The notes under the pieces are model-generated. The model was not told the DNA's origin, ran no database searches, and saw nothing but the letters and a program-made list of their open reading frames with translations. From Betaproteobacteria bacterium HGW-Betaproteobacteria-6 (GTDB lineage Bacteria; Pseudomonadota; Gammaproteobacteria; Burkholderiales; Rhodocyclaceae): a stretch of 58,353 nt of DNA. Positions 36,192 through 46,870 of this stretch are shown piece after piece. Each line of letters starts with the position of its first letter. The stretch's first letter is position 1. The stretch lies in NCBI GenBank assembly GCA_002842145.1, contig PHCF01000085.1, positions 1-58,353 of the forward strand. Reading direction: 5' to 3'. The translations under genes and the position numbers were made by a program.

Positions 36192-37790
36192 TCAAAACTT
36201 TCTGTCGACGATTCGCCGGGCCGCTATGACCCCGTGATACTGGGCTTCTTCGAAGAGCGAGAACCCCGACAGATCGGCGTGCGCCAGCGTGATGCACGGG
36301 CTTTTAAAATTGGCCATTTTCCCCCGTTGACCGTGGAACAGGCTTCCCGGCACCGGGCGGCGCATGGCATGGCCATTGCGAAAGATGTCGAGGCGCGTCG
36401 TCAGTTTGCGGATGTCGGGATGGACGCGTTCAAGCTCGGCCAGGATGCCCTCGGCCCAGGCGGCGCGTGGCGTATCCATGAGCAGTCGACGCCCCTCGGC
36501 CGGCGTCACCTCGTGCAGGGCGCGGTAATAGGTGAGCACCGTGCCGCTCAGCCAGCGGCGGATCAATTGATGCGTGGCGCTCACGTAGCCGAGGCCGGGG
36601 CTGTCGTAGAGCACGTTGTCCCAGGCCGCTGGCGCGCCGTGCCGCTCTTCGGGCAAATCGGAGAGATGCAGATTGGCGGTCAGCCAGGGCGCGTAATCGC
36701 CGGCCAGGGCAGCCGCCTTGAGTTCGCCGGGAATCGCCGGCCAGACGCGCGGCAGCACGAAAACCGGGGCCGCCCAGATCAGTTGCCGGGCCTCGAAGCG
36801 GACGGTTTTTTCCCCAAAAAGGACGTCGACCGTAACACCCGACTTTCCTTCCTCGATGCGCCAGACCAGCGCCCCGGTGACGATGCGATCACCGGCCTTT
36901 CGGGCCAACCCGCGGGCCAGCCAGGCATTGCCTTCGGGTGCCGTCAGCACCGTGTCACCCGCCGCATTGGCCGCCTCCCCGTCACGGCAGGCAAAATAGT
37001 GCAGGCCGGCCCAGGCCGAAACCTGATCGCAGGCCATCCCGTAATCGTCGCGGCAGGCGTAGTTGGCCAGCCAGCGCACGGTCGGCGCCGTAAAGGCGTT
37101 GTCGGCCAGCCACTGGGCGAAGGAAATCCGGTCGAGGGCCAGCCATTCCGGATCACGGCTGGACAACGCCATCGGGATGGCAAACAGCCGACGCCCGTCA
37201 CGACCACGGGTTCGCTTGAGTTCGTCCATCCGTTCGTGAAAACGCTTTTGCTCGGCCAACTCGGCCGCAGCGATGCCGCGTTGCGGCAGCAAGCCTTCGT
37301 CCCACAAACCGTTGCGAAACACCCGTTCCTGCGGCGTCGCGCACAGATAGCGCTCGTCGTAGGTCGGCTTGAGCGCCGCCGGATCCCCGTGCAGGACGCC
37401 GAGCTCGGCCAGCAGCTCGCGAACATGCACGGCCTCCGGCCCGGGCAAGGGCAAGTAATGCGCCCCCCACGGGTAGGCGACGAGCGGCGACTGTCCGGCC
37501 CGCGCATTGCCGCCGGCCTCGCTTTCCATTTCCAGCACAAGAAAGTCGTCGACCGCAGCATTGGCCAGAGTCCACGCCGCCGAAAGCCCGGCAATGCCGC
37601 CACCGACAATCAACACGCCGGTTTTTCGCGTTTCGGAAGGCGCCGGGAAGCGGCCATCACGCAGTCGATGGCCAAGCTCGACATTCATGCCGAGCAGCTC
37701 GCCCGGCGGCAGGGGCGGTTTTCCACCCGGGGCGCAACCGGCGAGGGCCGCCGCCCCCACCGACCATAAAAACTCGCGTCGGCTAGTCAA
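36192..37790 (-). CDS. FAD-dependent amine oxidase/desaturase-like protein with Tat-type N-terminus
   Basis: A 532-residue flavoprotein. The N-terminus MTSRREFLWSVGAAALAGC has a twin-arginine motif and a lipobox-like Cys, so it may be exported. The dinucleotide fold is VLIVGGGIAGLSAAWTLA, followed by VLEMESEAGGNARAG and a C-terminal FAD segment around LAHADLSGFSLFEEAQYHG. The start is probably TTG 37790, overlapping the end of ftsX; a longer in-frame extension into ftsX is less likely. Near the C-terminus (36307-36340) the gene contains a copy of the GTTGACCG element, translated as FHGQRGKMANFK. Substrate unknown. Confidence 0.85.
   Translation of the reverse strand: MTSRREFLWSVGAAALAGCAPGGKPPLPPGELLGMNVELGHRLRDGRFPAPSETRKTGVLIVGGGIAGLSAAWTLANAAVDDFLVLEMESEAGGNARAGQSPLVAYPWGAHYLPLPGPEAVHVRELLAELGVLHGDPAALKPTYDERYLCATPQERVFRNGLWDEGLLPQRGIAAAELAEQKRFHERMDELKRTRGRDGRRLFAIPMALSSRDPEWLALDRISFAQWLADNAFTAPTVRWLANYACRDDYGMACDQVSAWAGLHYFACRDGEAANAAGDTVLTAPEGNAWLARGLARKAGDRIVTGALVWRIEEGKSGVTVDVLFGEKTVRFEARQLIWAAPVFVLPRVWPAIPGELKAAALAGDYAPWLTANLHLSDLPEERHGAPAAWDNVLYDSPGLGYVSATHQLIRRWLSGTVLTYYRALHEVTPAEGRRLLMDTPRAAWAEGILAELERVHPDIRKLTTRLDIFRNGHAMRRPVPGSLFHGQRGKMANFKSPCITLAHADLSGFSLFEEAQYHGVIAARRIVDRKF
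36307..36340 (+). repeat. Copy 7 of the dispersed GTTGACCG element, inside the FAD-oxidoreductase gene
   Basis: AAAATTGGCCA, TTTTC, CCCCGTTGACCGTGGAAC matches the element over most of its length. It lies in the coding region about 115 bases before the stop, in frame, with the same orientation relative to the gene as the post-stop copies. Confidence 0.68.
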
Positions 37791-38682
37791 ACTTCCGCAG
37801 CGACAGGCTGACCGACAACTGGGCACCCAGCCAGCCGAGGAAAGCACCCAGCGCCGTCAGCCCGAGCATGTCAGCGACACCCGGCGGGCGCAGGCTGAAG
37901 TTGCCGCCATAGAGCGCGGCCAGTTCGCCGACCGGCCCGGCCAGCAAACGCAGCGCGGCGAGCACCAGGAGCGCCGCCAGCAAACCGCCGAGCGCCCCCT
38001 GCAAGGCACCGAAATAATAGAAGGGCCGGCGAATGAACCCATCCGTCGCGCCGATCATGCGCGCCACTTCGATCTCGGCCGATTGCGCCATGACCTGCAG
38101 GCGGATGGTATTGAAGGTGACGGCCACCAGCCCGGCGCCGAACAGCCCGGCCAACATCCACAGCGCCAGCTTGCCGAGACGCAGGAAGGCATCGAAACGC
38201 TTGATCCAGGCCGAATCGAGCTGGACATGGGCGACCTTGGGCCAGCCGGCCATTTCCCGGCGCAGGGCTTCCAGCGCCGCCGGCTCGGTGTTCGCCGGCT
38301 CGACGATGAAGGCATCGGGCAGCGGATTGCGCGGCAGGCTGGCGACGATTTCCGCCATACCTTCGCTGGACTTCATGCGCGTCAGGGCGTCCTCCTTCGG
38401 CACGAAACGCCATTGGCTGCCAACCGCCTGACGCAGCCGGCTTTCGATTTCGCCGACGTCCTTCCGGCCCGCATCGAGACTCATGAACAGGCTGATCTGC
38501 TGCACGCCGGAGGCATTGCGGCCGAGTTCGCGCAGGTTGTCGAGGGCGACATAACCGAAGGCCGGCAGGGTCAGCGCGATACCGATGACGACCAGCGACA
38601 GCAGCGTGTTGAGCGGTGTCGCCCACAGCCGGCGGAAAGCGGCAGCCAATGCCGCACGGTGTTGAACGAACAAGGCGCTCAT
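37783..38682 (-). CDS. ftsX: Cell division protein FtsX
   Basis: A 299-residue inner-membrane subunit of FtsEX, which activates periplasmic amidases at the septum. It has an N-terminal TM (LLSLVVIGIALTLPAFGYVAL), a periplasmic domain (~50-165), and three C-terminal TMs after the FtsX coupling region (VTFNTIRLQVMAQSAEIEVARMIGATDGFIRRPF). Start overlaps the ftsE stop (ATGA). Confidence 0.96.
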   Translation of the reverse strand: MSALFVQHRAALAAAFRRLWATPLNTLLSLVVIGIALTLPAFGYVALDNLRELGRNASGVQQISLFMSLDAGRKDVGEIESRLRQAVGSQWRFVPKEDALTRMKSSEGMAEIVASLPRNPLPDAFIVEPANTEPAALEALRREMAGWPKVAHVQLDSAWIKRFDAFLRLGKLALWMLAGLFGAGLVAVTFNTIRLQVMAQSAEIEVARMIGATDGFIRRPFYYFGALQGALGGLLAALLVLAALRLLAGPVGELAALYGGNFSLRPPGVADMLGLTALGAFLGWLGAQLSVSLSLRKFD

Positions 38683-39332
38683 GCGACCACCCTCCCGTGG
38701 GCCAGACGCAGCACGTTCGGGTGGTAACGCTCGATCCAGCTCTGGTCGTGCGTGGCAACGACCACGGTGACGCCGACACGATGAAAGTCGGCAAAGATGT
38801 CGAGGATGGCCAGGCCCGATTCGCTATCGAGATTGCCGGTCGGCTCGTCGGCGATCAGGATGGTCGGCCGGTTGACCACGGCACGGGCGATGGCCAGCCG
38901 TTGCTGCTCACCACCGGAGAGGGCAATGGGATTGGCCTTTTCACGGGCCAGCAGGCCGACCTTGTCGAGCGCCGCCTGGGCCCGGCGGATCGCCTCGCGG
39001 CGGGGCAGGCCGGCAATGTGCAGTGGCAACATGACGTTTTCCAGCGCGTTGCGGTCGAACAGCAGCTTCTGATCCTGAAAAACCAGGCCGAAATGCCGGC
39101 GCACATGCGGAATGGCGCTGCGCCCGAGCGCCGAGAGATTCTGGCCATTGACCACGAGACTGCCGGAAGTCGGCCGCTCGATGGTCGAGATGAGCTTGAC
39201 CAGCGTCGTCTTGCCGGCGCCGGAATGACCGGTGATGAGCACCATCTGCCCGGCCCCAATCGAAAAACTCGCATCCTTGATGGCCTCGAAGCCACCCGGA
39301 TAGCGTTTGGTCAGATTGCTGGCCTCAATCAT
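38679..39332 (-). CDS. ftsE: Cell division ATP-binding protein FtsE
   Basis: A 217-residue ABC ATPase that drives FtsX. Walker [15 protein letters not shown]-loop VFQDQKLL, signature [15 protein letters not shown], Walker [13 protein letters not shown] and the switch His in VVVATHDQ are intact. Its start and stop both overlap neighbours by four bases in the ftsY-ftsE-ftsX operon. Confidence 0.97.
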   Translation of the reverse strand: MIEASNLTKRYPGGFEAIKDASFSIGAGQMVLITGHSGAGKTTLVKLISTIERPTSGSLVVNGQNLSALGRSAIPHVRRHFGLVFQDQKLLFDRNALENVMLPLHIAGLPRREAIRRAQAALDKVGLLAREKANPIALSGGEQQRLAIARAVVNRPTILIADEPTGNLDSESGLAILDIFADFHRVGVTVVVATHDQSWIERYHPNVLRLAHGRVVA

Positions 39333-40306
39333 TGTTCAAACATGGCATCCACGAAATCGCGCGCCAGGAAGGGGCGCAGGTCGTCGATCTGCTCGCCGAC
39401 CCCGATGAAGCGGATCGGTTTCGGGCACTGCCGGGCGATCGCCGTGACGACGCCGCCCTTGGCTGTGCCATCAAGCTTGGTCAGGACCAGCCCGGTAATG
39501 TTGATCGCCTTGTCGAAAGCCTTGACCTGCTGCAGCGCGTTCTGGCCGATGTTGGCATCAAGGACGAGCAGCGTTTCGTGCGGACCTTCCGGCTCGACCT
39601 TCTGGATGACGCGACGGACCTTGGCGATTTCTTCCATGAGGTGCAGCTGGGTCGGCAGGCGGCCAGCCGTATCGGCCAGCACGATGTCGATGCCGCGCGC
39701 CTTGGCGGCCGAAATGGCGTCGAAGACGACGGCGGCCGGATCGCCATTGTCCTGGGCGATGACCGTCACGTTGTTGCGCTCGCCCCAGGTTTCCAGCTGT
39801 TCGCGGGCGGCAGCGCGGAAAGTGTCGCCAGCGGCGAGCAGCACGCTCTTGCCCTGCATCTGGAAATATTTGGCCAGTTTGCCGATCGAGGTCGTCTTGC
39901 CGGCACCGTTAACCCCGGCAATCATGATCACGAACGGCTTGTGGGTTGAAACGTCGAGCGGCTTTTCGAGCGGTTGCAGGGTTTCCAGCAGGGCGTCGTG
40001 CAGCGCCTGCTGGATAGCCTCCGGCGTCTCCAGCTTGTCGCGCTTGGCCGCCTTCTTCAACTCGTCGAGCAGGTGGGTGGTCGCTTCGATGCCGCAGTCG
40101 CTGGTCAGCAACAGGGTTTCCAGCTCCTCAAGCAGTTCGTCGTCGACCTTGCCGCGCGAGAAAATGGTTTTGAGCTTGCCGCCCCACTGGGCGCGGGTCT
40201 TGGCCAGCCCCTTGAACAGGCGCTCGCGCCAGGAGGGAGCGGCAGCGGCGGCGGCCGGGACATCGGCCGTCTTTTCGGAGCCGGATTTTTTCAGGAAACT
40301 GAACAT
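39329..40306 (-). CDS. ftsY: Signal recognition particle receptor FtsY
   Basis: A 325-residue SRP receptor GTPase that delivers ribosome-nascent chain complexes to the Sec translocon. It has a short acidic-poor N-terminal region, an NG domain with G1 GVNGAGKTTSIGKLA, G3 DIVLADTAGRLPTQ, G4 VLTKLDGTAKGG and the closing PIRFIGVGEQIDDLRPF. The A domain is short, as in many betaproteobacteria. First gene of the ftsYEX operon; its start is about 115 bases from the divergent M16 gene. Confidence 0.97.
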   Translation of the reverse strand: MFSFLKKSGSEKTADVPAAAAAAPSWRERLFKGLAKTRAQWGGKLKTIFSRGKVDDELLEELETLLLTSDCGIEATTHLLDELKKAAKRDKLETPEAIQQALHDALLETLQPLEKPLDVSTHKPFVIMIAGVNGAGKTTSIGKLAKYFQMQGKSVLLAAGDTFRAAAREQLETWGERNNVTVIAQDNGDPAAVVFDAISAAKARGIDIVLADTAGRLPTQLHLMEEIAKVRRVIQKVEPEGPHETLLVLDANIGQNALQQVKAFDKAINITGLVLTKLDGTAKGGVVTAIARQCPKPIRFIGVGEQIDDLRPFLARDFVDAMFEQ

Positions 40307-40422
40307 GGGAATGGGGGTCTCAAGCCTTGCTGACAGGCGGGCGGCAAGCCGTTAAGATGCCGTCCGGTTCGATGCAAAAAAATCAGCCCCGGATTCTAAC
40401 AGAAAGCCCCTGCCCACTCCCC

Positions 40423-41781
40423 ATGCGCCTCAAATACCTGATCTCCGTTTTGCTCGCTGCCGGGCTGTCGACCGCAGCTTTTGCCAATCCCTACGAAACC
40501 ACGCTGAAAAACGGCCTGCGCATCATCGTCAAGGAAGACCATCGGGCACCAACCGCGGTCCAGATGGTCTGGTACCGCATCGGCAGCACGGATGAAGTCG
40601 ACGGTGCCTCGGGCGTCGCCCACGTCCTCGAACACATGATGTTCAAAGGCACGCCGAGCGTTGGCCCGGGAGAGTTCAACAAGCGGGTCGCCGCCGCCGG
40701 CGGCCGTGACAACGCCTTCACAAGCCGCGACTACACGGCCTATTTTCAGCAGGTGCCCAAGGAAAAACTCGACGATGTGATGGCCCTCGAAGCCGACCGC
40801 ATGCGTCACCTCAACGTCGACGCCAAGGAATTCGCGCAGGAAATCAAGGTCGTCATGGAGGAGCGCCGCATGCGCACCGATGACGAGCCGCAGTCCAAGC
40901 TGTTCGAACAGATGAACGCCGTCGCCTTCCAGGCCCATCCTTATCGGCGGCCGATCATCGGCTGGATGAATGACCTTGAAACGATGACCGCGGCTGACGC
41001 CAAGGCTTGGTACGACACCTGGTACGTGCCGAACAACGCCTACGTCGTCATCACCGGCGACGTCGACCACAAGGAAGTCTTCGCCCTGGCCGAGAAACAT
41101 TACGGCCCACTCGAAGGACGCGCCCTGCCGCTGCGCAAGCAGCAGATCGAACCGGCCCAGGAAGGCACGCGTCAGCTCACCGTCAAGGCACCGGCCGAAT
41201 TGCCCGTCCTGATCATGGGCTACAAGGCGCCCGTGCTCCGCGACATTGAAAAGGACAGCGATCCCTACGCGCTGGAAATGCTCGCCTCGATTCTCGACGG
41301 CCACGACGCCGCCCGTTTCAACAAAAAACTGGTCCGCGAGGACAAGGTTGCCCTGTCAGCCGGCATCGATTACGACGCCACGGCGCGCGGCCCGGGCATG
41401 CTTTACCTGCATGGCACGCCATCGGAAGGCAAGACGGTCGGCGACCTCGAAGCGGCCCTGCGCGCCGAAATCGCCCGCGTCCAGAAAGAAGGCGTCAGCG
41501 AACAGGAACTCAAGCGGGCCAAGGCACAATTGATCGCCGGACAGGTCTACAAGCTCGACTCGATGTTCGGCCAGGCCATGGAAATCGGCCAGATCGAAGC
41601 CGTCGGCCTGCCCTACCGGAAAATCGACCGCATGCTGGAAAAGCTGCAGACCGTGACCGCCGCCGATATCCAGGCGGTGGCCAACAAGTATTTCAACGAC
41701 GACGCCCTGACCATCGGCCGGCTCGACCCACAACCGCTCGATGGCAAGCCACGCCGTCCGGCCGTGGCCACCCGCCACTGA
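40423..41781 (+). CDS. M16 zinc peptidase, catalytic subunit
   Basis: A 452-residue periplasmic M16B peptidase. Signal peptide MRLKYLISVLLAAGLSTAAFA, the inverted zinc motif HVLEHMMFKGT (HxxEH) with the distal Glu in AQEIKVVMEERRMRTD, and the C-terminal M16C domain. Such proteins pair with an inactive homologue to cleave small peptides; that partner is at 42196. The pair lies between ftsY and rsmD, a recurrent betaproteobacterial arrangement. Confidence 0.94.
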   Translation: MRLKYLISVLLAAGLSTAAFANPYETTLKNGLRIIVKEDHRAPTAVQMVWYRIGSTDEVDGASGVAHVLEHMMFKGTPSVGPGEFNKRVAAAGGRDNAFTSRDYTAYFQQVPKEKLDDVMALEADRMRHLNVDAKEFAQEIKVVMEERRMRTDDEPQSKLFEQMNAVAFQAHPYRRPIIGWMNDLETMTAADAKAWYDTWYVPNNAYVVITGDVDHKEVFALAEKHYGPLEGRALPLRKQQIEPAQEGTRQLTVKAPAELPVLIMGYKAPVLRDIEKDSDPYALEMLASILDGHDAARFNKKLVREDKVALSAGIDYDATARGPGMLYLHGTPSEGKTVGDLEAALRAEIARVQKEGVSEQELKRAKAQLIAGQVYKLDSMFGQAMEIGQIEAVGLPYRKIDRMLEKLQTVTAADIQAVANKYFNDDALTIGRLDPQPLDGKPRRPAVATRH

Positions 41782-41794
41782 GCCGGGGGACATC

Positions 41795-42199
41795 ATGGCC
41801 TTACCGTGGATGACCATCCTGAGCAATGTGCCGTGGAGCGACGTGCTCGGCAAGGCGCCGATCATCGCCGATGGCGCCAGGAAACTGTGGCAGGGCATGG
41901 GCCGCAAAAATGGCGATGGCACCGCGTCGGACCTCGCCGAGACGACGCCGCCCGATGCCGATTTTTCGACGCGACTGACGTCCCTGGAAACCGTTCAGCG
42001 TAAATTGCGCACCCAGATACTGGCCTCCGGCGAACTGATTCAGGCGCTGAGCGAACAGAACGCCCAGTTGGTCGCCCAGATCGACGCCAACCGCCGCCTC
42101 GTTCGCTACCTGGCCTGGGGCCTTGCCGCGACGGCGACCATCGCCAGCCTCGCCCTGCTGCTCGCCTGGCAACCAAAATTATTGGAGTTTTTGGCATGA
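41795..42199 (+). CDS. Small coiled-coil membrane protein between the M16 genes
   Basis: A 134-residue protein with GGGGA ribosome site and start ATG 41795. The N-terminus is helical and polar (LPWMTILSNVPWSDVLGKAPIIAD), then an Asp/Thr-rich linker, a predicted coiled coil (STRLTSLETVQRKLRTQI to ALSEQNAQLVAQIDANRR) and a C-terminal TM (ALAATATIASLALLLAW-like, ~112-130). It overlaps the next M16 start by four bases, so it is co-translated. Role unknown; a membrane tether or adaptor for the M16 pair is a guess. Confidence 0.8.
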   Translation: MALPWMTILSNVPWSDVLGKAPIIADGARKLWQGMGRKNGDGTASDLAETTPPDADFSTRLTSLETVQRKLRTQILASGELIQALSEQNAQLVAQIDANRRLVRYLAWGLAATATIASLALLLAWQPKLLEFLA

Positions 42200-43426
42200 A
42201 AAGACTGTTGACCGTAGCGATCGCCCTGCTCATCTCGCAAGCCGCACTGGCCGGCGTCAAAATCGAGCATTGGACGACCCCGTCCGGCGCCCGCGTCCAG
42301 TTCGTCGAAAGCCGCGTCTTGCCGATGCTCGACATGCGGGTCGATTTCGCCGCCGGCTCGATGTTCGACCCCGCCGGGAAATCCGGCCTCGCCGGGCTGA
42401 CACGCAGCATCCTCGACCTCGGCGCCGGCAAACTCGACGAAACGGCGATTGCCGAGCAACTGGCCGACCTCGGCGCCAGCCTCGGTGGTGGCGCCGATAC
42501 CGACCGCGCCAGCGTTTCGCTGCGTACCCTGTCGGCACTGGACAAGCGCGAGCCGGCGCTCGCCGTCCTCAACAGCGTACTGCACGCCCCACGCTTCGAT
42601 GCGGCCATTTTCGAGCGCGAAAAGGCCCGCACCATCGCCGGCCTCAAGGAGGCGATGACCCGGCCCGACAGCATCGCCGGCAAGGCCTTTTGGGCCGCCA
42701 TGTATCCGAACCACCCGTACGGCCGCCAGGCCACGCCGGAAAGCGTTGCCGCGCTGAGCCGCAACGATCTCGCCACCTTCCACGCCCGCTATTACAACGC
42801 AGCCAACGCCAGCATCACGCTGGTCGGCGACCTTTCCCGCGCCGATGCCGAGAAAATCGCCGAAGCCATCGCCGCCGGCCTGCCCAAAGGGAAGGCCGCA
42901 ACGTTGCCGGATGCCCCCCGGCTGCCAGACTGGAGCCATGTCAATCTCCCCCACCCGGCCAGCCAGGCCCACGTCTACATCGGCCTGCCGGCCATCGAAC
43001 GCGGCAACCCGCGCGCCTCATGAAGGAAGTCCGCGACAAGCGCGGCTACGCCTACAGCGTCTACAGTTATTTCGCCCCGCTCAAGCAGACCGGCCCCTTC
43101 CAGATCGGCCTGCAGACCAAGCGGTCGCAGGCCAAGGATGCGCTCAAGGTGACGCGCGAAGTGCTCACCGCCTTTCTCAAGGATGGCCCCAGCGAAGAAG
43201 AACTGGCGGCCGCCAAGGCCAACCTGACCGGCAGCTTCCCGTTGCGTCTGGACAGCAATAAAAAGATTCTCGAGAACGTCGCCAACATCGGCTTCTACGG
43301 CCTGCCGCTTGATTATCTCGACCAGTATCGGGCCAGCGTGGAAGCCGTGACGACCGACGACATCCGCCAGGCTTTTGCCCGCCGCGTGCGGCCGGAAAAT
43401 CTGATCACGGTGACGGTGGCAGCCGA

Positions 43427-43430
<4 letters not shown>
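42196..43430 (+). pseudogene. M16 peptidase-like partner, frame-disrupted
   Basis: Signal peptide MKRLLTVAIALLISQAALAG is followed by an M16 domain whose zinc motif is replaced (GLTRSILDLGAGK in place of HxxEH), typical of the inactive partner. Frame 1 ends at 43023 after IERGNPRA. A second frame continues with LMKEVRDKRGYAYSVYSYFAP through the normal C-terminus VTVAAD. The family segment between these points (about 20 residues, ...GGSGFxSR before LMKEVR) is missing, so the break is a small deletion near 43013-43022 rather than a one-base indel. Its stop overlaps the rsmD TTG. Confidence 0.86.
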
Positions 43431-44750
<1,320 letters not shown>

Positions 44751-44770
44751 GTTTTTCAGCAGCCCAACAA

Positions 44771-44798
44771 AAAAACCCGCGGATCTCGCGGGTTTTTT
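44771..44798 (+). terminator. Rho-independent terminator after the ferredoxin gene
   Basis: AAAACCCGCG, GATCT-like loop, CGCGGGTTTTTT: a strong GC stem with T-run, 20 bases after the stop. Confidence 0.9.
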
Positions 44799-44835
44799 CA
44801 TTTTCGGGCCAATTTCCCGGTTGACCGTGGAATTC
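44795..44835 (+). repeat. Copy 8 of the dispersed GTTGACCG element
   Basis: TTTTCATTTTCGGGCC, AATTT, CCCGGTTGACCGTGGAATTC. It directly follows the ferredoxin terminator and lies 17-24 bases beyond the stop of the dynamin-like gene, with its GTTGACCGT end towards that stop. Confidence 0.78.
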
Positions 44836-44851
44836 TCGCCCCGGCCGAGAC

Positions 44852-46804
44852 TTACGCCGCCTGCAACTGCTGAACCGTGTCGAGCGGCACCAGCATGTCC
44901 TGAACGCGACCGACAATTTCCTCGAGCGCATCGATCTGCTGCAGCAGATTCTTCTCGACACCGTCGAGTTCGATAATCCGGTCTTCCAGCGTATCGGTCG
45001 CCTGGTGGATGCGCTTGATGCTTTCCAGGCGGCGCTTGAGCTGGATCTGGTGCTCGCGGACCTGGGTTTCCATCGGCGCCATGATCGCGCGCAGCCAGAT
45101 TTCGGCGTCGCGGTTGGCGTGCTCGAAGGCACGCCGGACCTGGGTGGCGACTTCTTCGAAGAACTTCTGCGTAATGTTTTTCTTGTCGTGGGTGAGCAGG
45201 CTGACCATCGTGTTGAGATGATCGTCGCACCAGGCCTGCAGGCGATCGAGTTCCTTCTCGTAACGAAGCAGCGAGAAAGAGGTCGGCGAACCGAGCTTAA
45301 GGCCGTGTTCAACGGCAAATTTCTTGTACACCGACTCCATCATGGCCAGGATTTCGTTGATTTCGCCATTCGATTTAGTCAGCGCATCGCGCGAACCGGC
45401 GAAGAAACGGCCCATCGAGTCTGAAAGCGTCTTCGAAAATGCCGCTTCAAGCATCGTTTCGCGCGTTTCGTGCGTGAGTTGACGCAGGACGTCGAGGCCA
45501 AGATGGCTGAACAGATTATTGGTCAGCGTCGAAAACACGCTGCGCACAGCGTAATAGCGCTGCAAACCAGATTCGAATTCCTCTTTCTCGGCCCGTACCT
45601 TGCCCATCATGTACTCGACAACGCCCTTGTTCTTGCCACGCAATTCAGTCAACTCGGTCAGTTGCTCGCGCAAGCCGAGCAGGCGCGTGTCGAGCAGACT
45701 GCGCACCCGCCGGCTGACATCGCCGAACTCGCTTTCGGTACTCTCGCAGACAATGTCGCGCTTGGCCGGGATCAGTTCGTTGGACAGCGCCGCTTCGAGC
45801 AGCGGCAGGCGGCTTCGTTCGAGCAGTGCATCGTCGCCGTTGATCTTGGCGACCAGCCCTTTTTGCGCCGACACCGGGAAAATCTGGCCGACTGGCAACT
45901 CCAGAATGGCCGCGCTGGAATCGACCTGGCGCTCAATCTCGGCGTCGATTTCCTCGGCCGACTTCAGCTCGTCCCACTGGCCGTCGATCTTGTTGAGGAC
46001 GACCATCCGTCCACGCTGAGCCATGCCGCCGCCGCAAATGTGCTCGCGCCAGATGGCCAGGTCGGATTGGGTAACGCCGGTATCGGCCGCCAGAATGAAC
46101 AGCACGGCATGGGCGTTGGGAAGCAGCGAAAGCGTCAGTTCCGGCTCGGCGCCAATGGCATTGAGGCCCGGCGTGTCGAGGATGACCAGGCCCTGCTTGA
46201 GCAGCGGATGGGGAAAATTGATCATGGCGTGACGCCAGCGCGGCACTTCGACCAGCCCGTCGGCGCCGATCACATAGAGATCGATCTGCCCTTCGCCAAC
46301 CACAAAGCCCAGACGACCGGCCTCCTCGGGCGTAACCCGGGTCGTTTCGCTGACGTGACGCAAGGCGTCCTGCATCGCATCCGGCGACTCGATATCCAGC
46401 GAGATCCTCGTCCATTCGTCGGCAAAGCGCTTGTACTCGCTGACACTTGAATTCGATATCCGCGTCTGGATCGGCAGCAGCTCGATACACGGCAACTTGT
46501 TGCCGTCGAACAGCAGCTCGGTCGGACACATGGTCGTCCGACCGGCCGACGAAGGCAGCATGCGGTTGCCGAAATCGGCAAAGAAAATGGCGTTGATCAG
46601 TTCCGACTTGCCGCGCGAGAACTCGGCAACAAAAGCCACGTTGAGTCGATCTTCGCGCAGGCGTTCGAGTAGCTGCGTCAGGCGCAGATCGGTCTGGGCA
46701 TCGGACAGTTCGTTGTTGCTCAGCCAGCCTTGAAGCTCAGCGATGTAAGTGGCCAGGCGGGAACGCCAGGCGGTATAGGCAGCAAATTGGTTGGCGAGCG
46801 ACAT
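44852..46804 (-). CDS. Dynamin-like GTPase
   Basis: A 650-residue dynamin-family GTPase. G1 is degenerate at its first position (AEFSRGKSELINAIF). G2-like GRTTMCPTELL, G3 VILDTPGLNAIG and G4 VVLNKIDGQWDE follow. The long C-terminal part is helical (from about residue 330), with a predicted coiled coil at the end (RIIELDGVEKNLLQQIDALEEIV). There is no clear TM, so membrane contact may be through a paddle. Bacterial relatives act in membrane remodelling and stress tolerance. The RBS AGGAAGG precedes the ATG at 46804. Confidence 0.9.
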   Translation of the reverse strand: MSLANQFAAYTAWRSRLATYIAELQGWLSNNELSDAQTDLRLTQLLERLREDRLNVAFVAEFSRGKSELINAIFFADFGNRMLPSSAGRTTMCPTELLFDGNKLPCIELLPIQTRISNSSVSEYKRFADEWTRISLDIESPDAMQDALRHVSETTRVTPEEAGRLGFVVGEGQIDLYVIGADGLVEVPRWRHAMINFPHPLLKQGLVILDTPGLNAIGAEPELTLSLLPNAHAVLFILAADTGVTQSDLAIWREHICGGGMAQRGRMVVLNKIDGQWDELKSAEEIDAEIERQVDSSAAILELPVGQIFPVSAQKGLVAKINGDDALLERSRLPLLEAALSNELIPAKRDIVCESTESEFGDVSRRVRSLLDTRLLGLREQLTELTELRGKNKGVVEYMMGKVRAEKEEFESGLQRYYAVRSVFSTLTNNLFSHLGLDVLRQLTHETRETMLEAAFSKTLSDSMGRFFAGSRDALTKSNGEINEILAMMESVYKKFAVEHGLKLGSPTSFSLLRYEKELDRLQAWCDDHLNTMVSLLTHDKKNITQKFFEEVATQVRRAFEHANRDAEIWLRAIMAPMETQVREHQIQLKRRLESIKRIHQATDTLEDRIIELDGVEKNLLQQIDALEEIVGRVQDMLVPLDTVQQLQAA

Positions 46805-46870
46805 AAAACGACCTTCCTGAGCAGTCGGAAATTTCAATTTAGCATAAATACATAGGCTTGCAGAGCCATT

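Noticed and set aside
36057..37769. A 570-codon open frame on the plus strand opposite the FAD gene
   Set aside because: Shadow of the FAD-oxidoreductase gene, whose GxGxxG fold and C-terminal FAD motif are clear on the minus strand.
42200..42225. GTTGACCGTAGCGATC at the start of the second M16 gene
   Set aside because: It is part of a normal signal peptide (LLTVAIAL); upstream GGCC/T-run similarity is weak, so I treat it as chance.
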